Shown: in pieces, positions 18,591 through 24,651 of the stretch
Position numbering within the stretch: position 1 is the first letter of the stretch
Layout of the letters: each line of letters opens with the position of its first letter
From: an uncultured Prochlorococcus sp.
Lineage (GTDB): Bacteria > Cyanobacteriota > Cyanobacteriia > PCC-6307 > Cyanobiaceae
Assembly (NCBI GenBank): GCA_902589115.1
Contig: CACIRS010000012.1
Location: 1-37,565 of the forward strand
DNA: 37,565 nucleotides
Reading direction: 5' to 3'
The notes under the pieces: model-generated
Told to the model about the DNA's origin: nothing
Databases searched by the model: none
Seen by the model: only the letters and a program-made list of their open reading frames with translations
Translations under genes and position numbers: made by a program

Positions 18591-18874
18591 GAAGGAGCTC
18601 CTTTAAACCAATCTCCTAAATCGTCATCGTTTGGATTATAAATTGACTGAGGATCACAGGAACCCAGTCCTAATTCATCTAGGAGATTATCAATGGAATC
18701 AGATCCATTACTTTGTTGCTGGATCCTCTTGGCTTTATTTAGCCAAACAGAAACTGTTTGATCTCTATCTGCGAACTTATGTAAATATACCCTTTCAGCT
18801 AGAGAAACTTCTTCATTATTGGCAATTCGCTTCAGTATTTCCTGAAGGCGAAGCCTTGTAGAAGTAGAAAGCAT
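18572..18874 (-). CDS. Hypothetical protein, 100 aa
   Basis: A soluble, mainly helical protein of unknown function. The N-terminal half (RLRLQEILKRIANNEEVSLA, ERVYLHKFADRD) looks like a helical hairpin; the C-terminal half is acidic and ends DDDLGDWFKGAPSWLGRS. There is no signal peptide or membrane segment. It is the first gene of a minus-strand unit whose second member would be the overlapping 47-aa frame. It is divergent from the pentapeptide-repeat gene, with a 158-bp gap that contains a pentanucleotide tandem repeat. Confidence 0.7.
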   Translation of the reverse strand: MLSTSTRLRLQEILKRIANNEEVSLAERVYLHKFADRDQTVSVWLNKAKRIQQQSNGSDSIDNLLDELGLGSCDPQSIYNPNDDDLGDWFKGAPSWLGRS

Positions 18875-18970
18875 TTTTCATGACAAGCTTTCTTCTTAAT
18901 AGCGTTCTTTATGTTTTGATGAAAGTCTAATGCCACAAAGCTTTGCAAGAGGAAGTAAATTTGATGAAAA

Positions 18971-18990
18971 ATCAAATCAAATCAAATCAA
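18971..18990 (+). repeat. Pentanucleotide tandem repeat, ATCAA x 4
   Basis: Four exact copies of ATCAA lie between two divergent genes, about 45-65 bp before the plus-strand gene. A change in copy number would alter promoter spacing. Short AT-rich repeats also arise by chance. Confidence 0.6.
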
Positions 18991-19032
18991 TGAAATAAAT
19001 TTGATAAGGGTATACATCTAATATCAGAGTTA

Positions 19033-19539
19033 ATGGATTGCTCCCAATTATTTAGGTTGCCCATGCGAGTCCGACTTTTTGCTTTCATCTCAGCATTTGT
19101 TTTTGTCTTTTTTGTTGTTCAGCCTTGTTTTGCAGCTATGGACTATGCAAAACAAGCTTTGATAGAGGCCGACTTTTCGAATAGAGATTTGACTGGTGTT
19201 ACTTTTAATTTAACTAATCTCAGAAGAGCTAATCTTTCAGGAAGTAATTTAGAAGGAGCTAGTTTATTTGGGGCAAAGCTAGAGGAAGCTGATTTAAGCA
19301 ATGCAAATCTTCGTAATGCAACTCTAGATTCAGCACTCTTTTATGGAACTGATTTAACAAATGCTGTCTTGGAAAATGCATTTGCTTTTAATACTCGATT
19401 TGAAGGAGTGAAGATAGGGGGAGCAGATTTTACAAATGTTCCTATGCGTGATGATGTTTTAAAAACTTTATGCTCGATAGCTCAAGGAGAAAATCCTATA
19501 ACTGGTAGACTTACAATAGAAACTCTTGAATGTGAATAA
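19033..19539 (+). CDS. Exported pentapeptide-repeat protein, probably thylakoid lumen
   Basis: A 168-residue protein with a signal peptide (RLPMRVRLFAFISAFVFVFF, likely cleavage after CFAA near residue 35). The body is a right-handed pentapeptide-repeat helix of about 14 repeats (residues 45-130) of the A(D/N)LXX type: ANLSGSNLEGASLFGAKLEEADLSNANL. The C-terminal 35 residues leave the repeat. Similar small lumenal pentapeptide proteins occur in cyanobacteria and chloroplasts; no enzymatic role is known. An in-frame ATG at 19063 would still keep the signal peptide and is an alternative start. TATACAT about 20 bp upstream could be the -10 box. Confidence 0.87.
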   Translation: MDCSQLFRLPMRVRLFAFISAFVFVFFVVQPCFAAMDYAKQALIEADFSNRDLTGVTFNLTNLRRANLSGSNLEGASLFGAKLEEADLSNANLRNATLDSALFYGTDLTNAVLENAFAFNTRFEGVKIGGADFTNVPMRDDVLKTLCSIAQGENPITGRLTIETLECE

Positions 19540-19564
19540 ATTCTAATGTCTAACTTTAAATCAT

Positions 19565-19873
19565 ATGATCATGTATAACATTAATCACCAAGATCTTTTA
19601 GGCCTCTCTGCAGGTACTTTAACTACAATAGCTTTCATTCCACAGCTAATAAAAACTTGGCAGACTAAGTCGGCTAAAGATGTCTCTTTCGCTATGTTTT
19701 TATTGTTTATGCTTGGAGTACTTTTATGGGGAATTTATGGTCTTCAAATACACTCCATTCCGGTAATAATTGCTAATACTCTTACCTTTATACTAGCTTC
19801 TTTCATAATTATATTAAAGATATCTTTTGAATTAGTAGATAAAACAGATACAATAAAAGTAACAACTGATTAA
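19565..19873 (+). CDS. SemiSWEET/PQ-loop membrane protein
   Basis: A 102-residue protein with three predicted membrane segments (about 10-28, 42-62, 68-90) and a single PQ-loop repeat carrying AFIPQLIKTWQTKSAKDVSF, the defining motif of bacterial SemiSWEET sugar transporters, which work as dimers. The third helix and the Asn in ANTLTF correspond to the sugar-binding region. Transport of a small sugar across the inner membrane is inferred from family. It follows the pentapeptide gene by 25 bp on the same strand; the downstream 190 bp lead to a strong terminator. Confidence 0.85.
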   Translation: MIMYNINHQDLLGLSAGTLTTIAFIPQLIKTWQTKSAKDVSFAMFLLFMLGVLLWGIYGLQIHSIPVIIANTLTFILASFIIILKISFELVDKTDTIKVTTD

Positions 19874-20042
19874 AATATATACTATTTAGTCCCAATATTT
19901 TTAGTAATTTAACTCTTCTTCTAATGGTGTAGGTATTTAAAATGAGTTTAATATGTTCTACTGATAAGCCAGATTGATAAATATGTAACACTAATAAGGT
20001 CAGTATGTCACTTCATGTTTTTCTGAAAGGTGTGATATTTAA

Positions 20043-20099
20043 ATTGGACAGACAAAATTCGTCCAATCCCCTGAGTCCGGAACCTTAGGGGATTTTTTT
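20043..20099 (+). terminator. Strong rho-independent terminator preceded by a competing hairpin; possible small RNA 3' end
   Basis: Hairpin 1: ATTGGAC (20043-20049) with GTCCAAT (20061-20067). Hairpin 2: AATCCCCTGAG (20065-20075) with CTTAGGGGATT (20084-20094), an 11-bp stem allowing one G-U pair, an 8-nt loop and a run of seven T ending at 20099. The two stems share bases 20065-20067, so full formation of one limits the other. The terminator points along the plus strand but lies about 170-190 bp after the SemiSWEET stop, so it may end a long 3' UTR or an independent small RNA starting in the gap. Confidence 0.8.
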
Positions 20100-20131
20100 A
20101 TTAGTGCCTTTCAAATTTATCTACTGAGGAC

Positions 20132-20581
20132 TTAGGATTTGTTTTTCTTTATACCATTTTTGACATTTAGGAAATAGTTCTTAAATTGTTTTATATCCTC
20201 ATCATTTGATAAGCCTAAAGGGTACCCACAAGTATCTACAATATTAGTGATAATAGTGTTGTCTAATTCATCTTCACTTACTTGATTAATATTATTTTCT
20301 TTGCCCAATGCCAAATCTATCCACAAGGAAGGGTTAAATCTTGAGCTAGTGTTTTCATTTATAGCTAATCTCATGGAGCTTTCTTTAGATAAACCCATCC
20401 CAATAGCATTGCAGAATTTACTGGAATACCCTTTTGCTATTTTTTGCTCAATATTTTTAATTTCATTTGTATTATAAGTCTCTCCAGCAAAGGACTTATA
20501 TGGTAATCCTATTATTAATACTATTAGTAATATTGATGCAAAACTATTAATTATAATTCTGATTATGTTATTTCTTTTCAT
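20132..20581 (-). CDS. Small exported protein of unknown function, 149 aa
   Basis: The N-terminus has a basic start (MKRNN) and a hydrophobic core (residues 8-27) ending in KSFAGETYN, a plausible signal peptidase site after FAG near residue 32. The mature part (about 117 residues) has two Cys (in KFCNAIG and DTCGYPLG) that could form a disulfide, and a middle block SSRFNPSLWIDLALGKENN. I do not recognise the family. It stands alone on the minus strand; a TATAGT-AG-ACTATA inverted repeat lies about 27-40 bp upstream of its start. Confidence 0.72.
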   Translation of the reverse strand: MKRNNIIRIIINSFASILLIVLIIGLPYKSFAGETYNTNEIKNIEQKIAKGYSSKFCNAIGMGLSKESSMRLAINENTSSRFNPSLWIDLALGKENNINQVSEDELDNTIITNIVDTCGYPLGLSNDEDIKQFKNYFLNVKNGIKKNKS

Positions 20582-20607
20582 AGTAAAAACAGTCCGATTA
20601 GGAGTTG

Positions 20608-20621
20608 TATAGTCTACTATA
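20608..20621. promoter_or_regulatory. Inverted repeat in the promoter of the exported protein gene
   Basis: TATAGT and ACTATA separated by 2 bp form a perfect 6-2-6 inverted repeat. On the minus strand the first arm also resembles a -10 box, so a regulator bound here would cover the promoter. Operator function is inference. Confidence 0.3.
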
Positions 20622-20694
20622 TCATCTTATGCCTATTTGCTTTTAGTTGTTATTACTATTATTGAATCATTTTTAATTAGGTTGAAAATTCAAA

Positions 20695-21066
20695 CTAATC
20701 ATCTTTCAAATCGCCTAATGGCCAACCAAGTGTTTTCAGATTTCTTATTAGTTTATTTGAAATTTTATAGCAATCTGTTGTATCTAACTGTTGATGACCT
20801 AATTCACTTAATGTAGCCTTGATTATTCTCAATTCACCATTAGATCCTTCTCTGTATTCTAAAAGATTATATCCATATCTAAATTCATCGAGTTTTAATG
20901 TTAGTAAATCATCAGTAAAACCTATTTTTATGCAATTTTCCATTGAGTTGTAAAGTATATAAACTCTTCCTGAAGGAGTTTTATTTTTACTATTGAAAAT
21001 TGATAATTCAATAACAGAATTCATGCAAGGAGCCAAAATTGCTTTTTCTAATCTTTTGCAGTTCAT
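20695..21066 (-). CDS. GIY-YIG/T5orf172 (Mug113)-like protein with degenerate active site
   Basis: A 123-residue protein whose central part follows the T5orf172 branch of the GIY-YIG fold: GRVYILYN (residues 33-40) as the first strand, CIKIGFTDDL (45-54) as the second, then NGELRIIKATLSELG (76-90) with the Glu at about 78. The Arg expected after the KIGxT motif is not in place (TLKLDEF) and the usual H near the conserved Glu is absent, so nuclease activity is doubtful. Its ATG lies immediately after the stop of the RHH-type gene (1-bp gap), so the two are translationally coupled. It could be a DNA-binding or inactive member. Family call is tentative. Confidence 0.55.
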   Translation of the reverse strand: MNCKRLEKAILAPCMNSVIELSIFNSKNKTPSGRVYILYNSMENCIKIGFTDDLLTLKLDEFRYGYNLLEYREGSNGELRIIKATLSELGHQQLDTTDCYKISNKLIRNLKTLGWPLGDLKDD

Positions 21067-21067
21067 T

Positions 21068-21556
21068 TTAGTTTAATTCCTTCTCAATATTGTCTGTATA
21101 TCTTTCCCATATTCCATTTATCTCAGCCAAGGCAATTCTTTTTTCACAAGCAAGGTTATATCTTCTAACTGCTGCAGTTGGTATTGAACCATTTCCTTTC
21201 ATTTCTCTTAGTCCTAGCTCTAAGCATTGCAGGGCAACACTTGAAAGATCTCTTCCTTCAGATGCTGCCCAGGCTTTTAGCAAATAGTTGATATTTGAAG
21301 GTATTGAAACTTGAAGCTTGTATGAATTGGGCGGATTAAGTGAAAGATTATCCAAGGTATTCTCTCTAGATGCTATTTCTGATCTCACAATTCTTTTAAT
21401 TTCTTTGAGGCTACTTATTTCTTTTGCATCCTTTTCAAAGCTCTCAAGATCTTTTTCTATAGCATCTAACGACTCCATGGCCCAGTCCGAGATTTCTTCT
21501 GAGGATGGATTTTTCTGCATCCATACCTCTTTTGGTTCGGCCCATTTTTTTTGCAT
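21068..21556 (-). CDS. Ribbon-helix-helix-like DNA-binding protein with N-terminal helical extension
   Basis: A 162-residue protein. Residues 20-70 are strongly helical and charged (EKDLESFEKDAKEISSLKEI), possibly a coiled coil. Residues 79-120 read as a ribbon-helix-helix unit: strand KLQVSIP, helix INYLLKAWAASEG, helix DLSSVALQCLELGLREM. Such proteins are often autoregulators, including antitoxins. ATG at 21556 is preferred over the TTG one codon before; AGGAGGG precedes it by about 8 nt. A run of eight A directly follows the ATG (21545-21552), a slippage-prone site. It is followed by the GIY-YIG-like gene with 1-bp spacing and preceded by a 48-aa basic frame. Confidence 0.65.
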   Translation of the reverse strand: MQKKWAEPKEVWMQKNPSSEEISDWAMESLDAIEKDLESFEKDAKEISSLKEIKRIVRSEIASRENTLDNLSLNPPNSYKLQVSIPSNINYLLKAWAASEGRDLSSVALQCLELGLREMKGNGSIPTAAVRRYNLACEKRIALAEINGIWERYTDNIEKELN

Positions 21557-21574
21557 CAATCTTCCCTCCTTTGT

Positions 21575-21721
21575 TTATCTTAAGGTACTCTTGATAGATT
21601 GTAAATAGACTCTATAGAGATTCCTTTCAGATACTCTTAGCTTTTCCCTGGTCCTCGTTGCTCTTTTACCAGCATTTTTAGCTTCATTCTTGAAATTCCT
21701 TAGATAAATAGGCAATATCAT
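21575..21721 (-). CDS. Small basic peptide, 48 aa, upstream of the RHH gene
   Basis: An ATG-started frame reading MILPIYLRNFKNEAKNAGKR, then ATRTREKLRVSERNLYRVYL and eight more residues. It has about 13 Lys/Arg, almost no acidic residues, and ends 18 bp before the RHH gene's ATG; that spacer holds the RHH gene's ribosome binding site. It looks like a nucleic-acid- or membrane-binding peptide. It has no strong ribosome binding site of its own, and AT-rich DNA readily yields Lys/Asn-rich frames, so it could be spurious; the clean helical pattern and operon-like spacing support it. Confidence 0.4.
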   Translation of the reverse strand: MILPIYLRNFKNEAKNAGKRATRTREKLRVSERNLYRVYLQSIKSTLR

Positions 21722-21774
21722 CGATGCGCTAAATCGATAAATGATTTATTAATGGATTAGTACCTATAGTCGCT

Positions 21775-21888
21775 ATGGAATCCTTGATCCCCCTCACATT
21801 AGGATTGGTGCTTTGCAGTTTTGCTGTTATTGGCCTTAAAGAGCTTCTTAAGGAGCTTTCTCTAGTTATTAGTAAAAGCAAGGCATAG
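21775..21888 (+). CDS. Single-span membrane peptide, 37 aa
   Basis: A short ATG-started frame encoding MESLIPLTLGLVLCSFAVIG and then KELLKELSLVISKSKA. Residues 4-20 are hydrophobic and would span a membrane once, followed by an amphipathic, positively charged tail. This is the layout of many small photosynthetic subunits and of type I toxins, but I cannot match it to either. It lies 53 bp from, and divergent to, the 48-aa frame. There is no clear ribosome binding site. Confidence 0.45.
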   Translation: MESLIPLTLGLVLCSFAVIGLKELLKELSLVISKSKA

Positions 21889-22095
21889 TAGTAAAACTCT
21901 ATGTAAATAATGCTTTATGTTATGGATCAGATTCCTAGATAAAACAATGCCCTGTTAAAATTCATTGGTAGTAAGAACCTAGGAGAAAACTACAAGATTC
22001 TCTTGTTTGGTCACTAGTAATTTGAAGCTTCTGTAGAACTATCGTTTTTTGTCTATACTTTTCAAATCCTAAGATTCACAAAATACATCTTGAAG

Positions 22096-22341
22096 ATGAT
22101 AGAAGCATCTGATCTTATTAAAGGACAAAAATTGAAGATTAATTTGGATAGCGTTGAAGATCGATTGCCATCATCTTTATACAAGAAATTATCGCACCAT
22201 CCTTATGGGACATGGCTTGGCGGATACAAAATGGTTGATGGAAATTGCTTTGGTTTGATTCTTCAGTTTGATGATGGAACCACAAGTTGGTTTTTTGAGA
22301 AGGAACTTTCTTGCGACACTCTTGAGAATAAGATTAATTGA
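22096..22341 (+). CDS. DUF2862-type small protein
   Basis: An 81-residue protein. The pattern GQKLKINLDSVEDRLP near the N-terminus, GGYKMVDGNCFGLILQFDDGTTSWFFEKEL at the end, is the DUF2862 signature of cyanobacteria, a small beta-barrel-like fold with no known role. The start chosen is the ATG; a TTG two codons earlier is possible. A TATACT hexamer about 40 bp upstream could be the -10 box. A short hairpin follows the stop. Confidence 0.75.
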   Translation: MIEASDLIKGQKLKINLDSVEDRLPSSLYKKLSHHPYGTWLGGYKMVDGNCFGLILQFDDGTTSWFFEKELSCDTLENKIN

Positions 22342-22343
22342 AA

Positions 22344-22364
22344 GGCTTTAGAAGCCATCTTTTT
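22344..22364 (+). terminator. Weak terminator after the DUF2862 gene
   Basis: GGCTT (22344-22348), a TAG loop and AAGCC (22352-22356) are followed by ATCTTTTT. The stem is only 5 bp, so efficiency may be low. Confidence 0.4.
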
Positions 22365-22510
22365 CGATAGAGCCATTTTTTATTAAGTATTTATTGGAAA
22401 TAGTTCCCAGATTTTTCAATGTATTATTAAACCCCTCAAAAGTTGATAATATTAAAGCCTTGTTAAATACTCTATGCATCTATATAATTTGATTAGGAAA
22501 TCCTATTCCT

Positions 22511-23320
22511 ATGAAAATTAGAGCTAATTTTCTGAGCGGTTTTGACTCGATTCAAAGTGGTACTTCGGCTTTCTTTTCGGGAATATTTGATAAACTCATA
22601 GGTAAGATTGAAAGTGAGTCTATTAAACATATTTATGATCAAGACTCTAATGTCTCAACTGATTCATCTGAAGAATATTTAAGGGTAATAGATCAATATC
22701 CGACTAATCAGCAGATCTATTACCCTCAATATCAAGTGTCATCAACAAGTCATTTCGAAAATGAATCTACTGGCACATCAATTGATGATTCATTAAAAGG
22801 CAAATCAGGATCTGATTTTCAGTCTGATTTGTTTTATGGTGGAGATGGTGATGATGAATTGGTTGGATATAGAGGAGCAGATTCTCTAAGTGGAGGCAAT
22901 GGGAATGACACTATTAGAGGAGGTAATGGGAGAGATACGTTATATGGAGGATCTGGAGTTGACACACTTTATGGTGGATTTGGATTTAATACTTTTGAGA
23001 GCCAAAAGGATGGATCATCAGATAAACTTTATTTGAAAAGTGATCATTTAGCATATAATTGGATATACGAAAAGGCTGGCAATAATGATTCAGGAGAAAA
23101 GGCTGACAGGATTTATGAATTAGATAAGTCCGATCAAATAATAATCCAAGGAGCTACAGATGATCAAATAGTAGTTGCTGCTGGGGCTTCGCATACGACT
23201 CCTTTAGGAGAGCAATTATATGGTGTTGGCATATTTGTTGAAGGAAAGATTGAGGCTATTTATACAGGAGGAACATTGGATGCAATATGGTTAGATTTAA
23301 TGACTTCTGGCTCTACTTAG
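22511..23320 (+). CDS. RTX (hemolysin-type calcium-binding repeat) protein
   Basis: A 269-residue protein with about six tandem nonapeptides of the GGxGxDxUx type at residues 109-162 (GGDGDDEL, GGNGNDTI, GGNGRDTL, GGSGVDTL), which coil around calcium in the parallel beta-roll fold. There is no N-terminal signal peptide, as expected for substrates of type I secretion, whose signal is C-terminal; the last 60 residues are beta-rich with few charges. The N-terminal 100 residues are acidic, polar and probably disordered. No catalytic domain is visible, so a structural or surface role is more likely than a toxin. No type I exporter genes are in the window. Confidence 0.83.
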   Translation: MKIRANFLSGFDSIQSGTSAFFSGIFDKLIGKIESESIKHIYDQDSNVSTDSSEEYLRVIDQYPTNQQIYYPQYQVSSTSHFENESTGTSIDDSLKGKSGSDFQSDLFYGGDGDDELVGYRGADSLSGGNGNDTIRGGNGRDTLYGGSGVDTLYGGFGFNTFESQKDGSSDKLYLKSDHLAYNWIYEKAGNNDSGEKADRIYELDKSDQIIIQGATDDQIVVAAGASHTTPLGEQLYGVGIFVEGKIEAIYTGGTLDAIWLDLMTSGST

Positions 23321-23408
23321 AATTAAAATAATTTGATATAAATTTAATAAGTTATCTTCATAGCTATATCAACTAAAAATCCCCATAGAATGCCTTATTA
23401 ATTAAGTA

Positions 23409-23495
23409 CGGAGGGGGTGGGATTCGAACCCACGATGCCCTTGCGGACATGCTGGTTTTCAAGACCAGAGCCATCAACCACTCGACCACCCCTCC
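23409..23495 (-). tRNA. trnS: tRNA-Ser (anticodon UGA)
   Basis: On the minus strand the gene begins GGAGGGGTGGTCGAGTGG and ends with the T-arm GGTTCGAATCCCACC and acceptor CCCCTCC plus discriminator G. The anticodon stem CTGGT/ACCAG encloses CTTGAAA, giving TGA. A long variable arm (GCATGTCCGCAAGGGCATC) is present, typical of serine tRNAs. The CCA end is not encoded. Confidence 0.97.
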
Positions 23496-23775
23496 AATTG
23501 AGCCTGTCTTAGCAAGCTCAACAAGTTTACCAATTTTGTCCAGGCTTTATTCCTTTAGCTTTGAGCTGATGACCAATTGCGTATGTTGTTGTTCTTATCT
23601 GGCTATTTGAGGGAATACCTGTTTTCTGTTCCTTATTGCGATTCAAGTCCAATTCTCAGAATTTATAAGTAGCTTCTGTAACGCTCTAATAACAAGTATT
23701 CACAAAGAATAATGAGTGCCTGGGGTTTGATGATTCCTATGCGATAATTACAAGGCGAATATATAGAGCCCTCTA

Positions 23776-23967
23776 ATGGCCAACAAGAGCGAACAGTCTC
23801 GCTTCCTGGGAGATCTTCCAATGGAAGGCCAAATAAGCGAAAAGGAACGAATTCGTTACATCTCACATTTAATGTTCTTTATAGGCTGCGCACTACTCTC
23901 ATTCGGAGTTTGGGCATTGTCCGGTTTTAATAGCTCCAGCGGTGCTGCAGGCCCATTTCCTTTCTAA
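23776..23967 (+). CDS. Small single-span membrane protein, 63 aa
   Basis: An ATG-started gene. The N-terminal 27 residues are polar (SRFLGDLPMEGQISEKERIR), followed by one membrane segment (HLMFFIGCALLSFGVWAL) and a short Gly/Ser/Pro tail ending AAGPFPF. I do not recognise the family. The defined tail and clean start suggest a real gene, of the size of minor thylakoid subunits. It lies about 280 bp from the divergently transcribed tRNA-Ser gene; that gap holds only an inverted repeat TTGAGC/GCTCAA at 23498-23521. Confidence 0.7.
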   Translation: MANKSEQSRFLGDLPMEGQISEKERIRYISHLMFFIGCALLSFGVWALSGFNSSSGAAGPFPF

Positions 23968-24072
23968 AAATTAAATATTCAACAAATTAGGCTTCAAACA
24001 TCCGTTTAGCTTTTTCTTGGATATTTTATCGTCCTAATCATATTATTTTTTGATCCTTTTAGGTGAAATAAC

Positions 24073-24327
24073 CTAATGGGTATTTAACTTGTTCTCTTTA
24101 TCTTCTATAAGGGTAGATAACCATTTAGCTGCTAAAACTCTTGATATTGAGCGACTTCTTAGAAAGTCACATATCACATCGTATAGAGGTCCAGCATTAG
24201 TTTCGGAATTAAACCAACATTCAAAATTTAATATCTCTTCTTTAGTTTGGCATGAGCGCAATTTGTCAACTATTGCCTCGCGAGTACCAATACTCATAGA
24301 TTCGGTTTGCCTTTGAGTAGTGGTCAT
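24073..24327 (-). CDS. Hypothetical protein, 84 aa
   Basis: A soluble, helical protein without recognisable domain. The middle reads AIVDKLRSCQTKEEILNFEC and FNSETNAGPLYDVICDFLRS. The segment RSISRVLAAKWLSTL resembles a short amphipathic helix. Start ATG; no signal peptide. It lies downstream of nrdJ on the same strand but 324 bp away. The plus-strand frame over the same bases lacks a sensible composition, so this strand is chosen. Confidence 0.65.
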   Translation of the reverse strand: MTTTQRQTESMSIGTREAIVDKLRSCQTKEEILNFECWFNSETNAGPLYDVICDFLRSRSISRVLAAKWLSTLIEDKENKLNTH

Positions 24328-24651
24328 TGGTATTTATGCGGTGTAGGCAACTTTTATGGCCTACTACTAATAATTAGCGCTTTATAAGATTGTTGCCACT
24401 AAGTGTTTATTTTCAAAAATAATCCCATCTGATTTGAGGAAAATTCACAGTTTTGTTGAAAAGCGTTTGAATAATTGATATCTCGCCAAGATTTACTTAC
24501 ATTTATATCCTCATATTTTATTCGACTGCCCAGAATAAAAATTAACACTTTTAATATTATTCTATTAATAATCTCTATTGGAAGCATTGCTACCATTATA
24601 AAAAAAATTAGTTTTTATTGGGCTTTGCGCTCCAATAGAGATCCTTTATTG
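24328..24651. other. 324-bp intergenic region downstream of nrdJ
   Basis: Two overlapping AT-rich frames of 65 codons, one per strand, are present (plus from a TTG at 24475; minus from an ATG at 24596). Neither has a ribosome binding site or a recognisable family. The clear feature is the inverted repeat described separately. I see no supported gene here. Confidence 0.5.
24571..24642 (-). terminator. 12-bp inverted repeat just after nrdJ, candidate terminator
   Basis: ATCTCTATTGGA (24571-24582) and TCCAATAGAGAT (24631-24642) are perfect 12-bp complements with a 48-nt loop, starting 9 bp after the nrdJ stop. Within the loop, a second CCAAT/ATTGG pairing (24617-24621 with 24632-24636) gives a compact alternative hairpin, and a run of eight T on the minus strand (24600-24607) follows it at a distance of about 9 nt. 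Confidence 0.4.

Noticed and set aside
19874-23495. Tycheposon or other integrated element ending at tRNA-Ser
   Set aside because: No integrase or recombinase gene and no second copy of the tRNA 3' end seen in the window; the accessory look alone is not enough.
23569-23610. 13-codon frame with MTNCVCCCS, resembling a Cys-rich leader peptide
   Set aside because: No good ribosome binding site, no attenuator after it and no cysteine or sulfur gene downstream.
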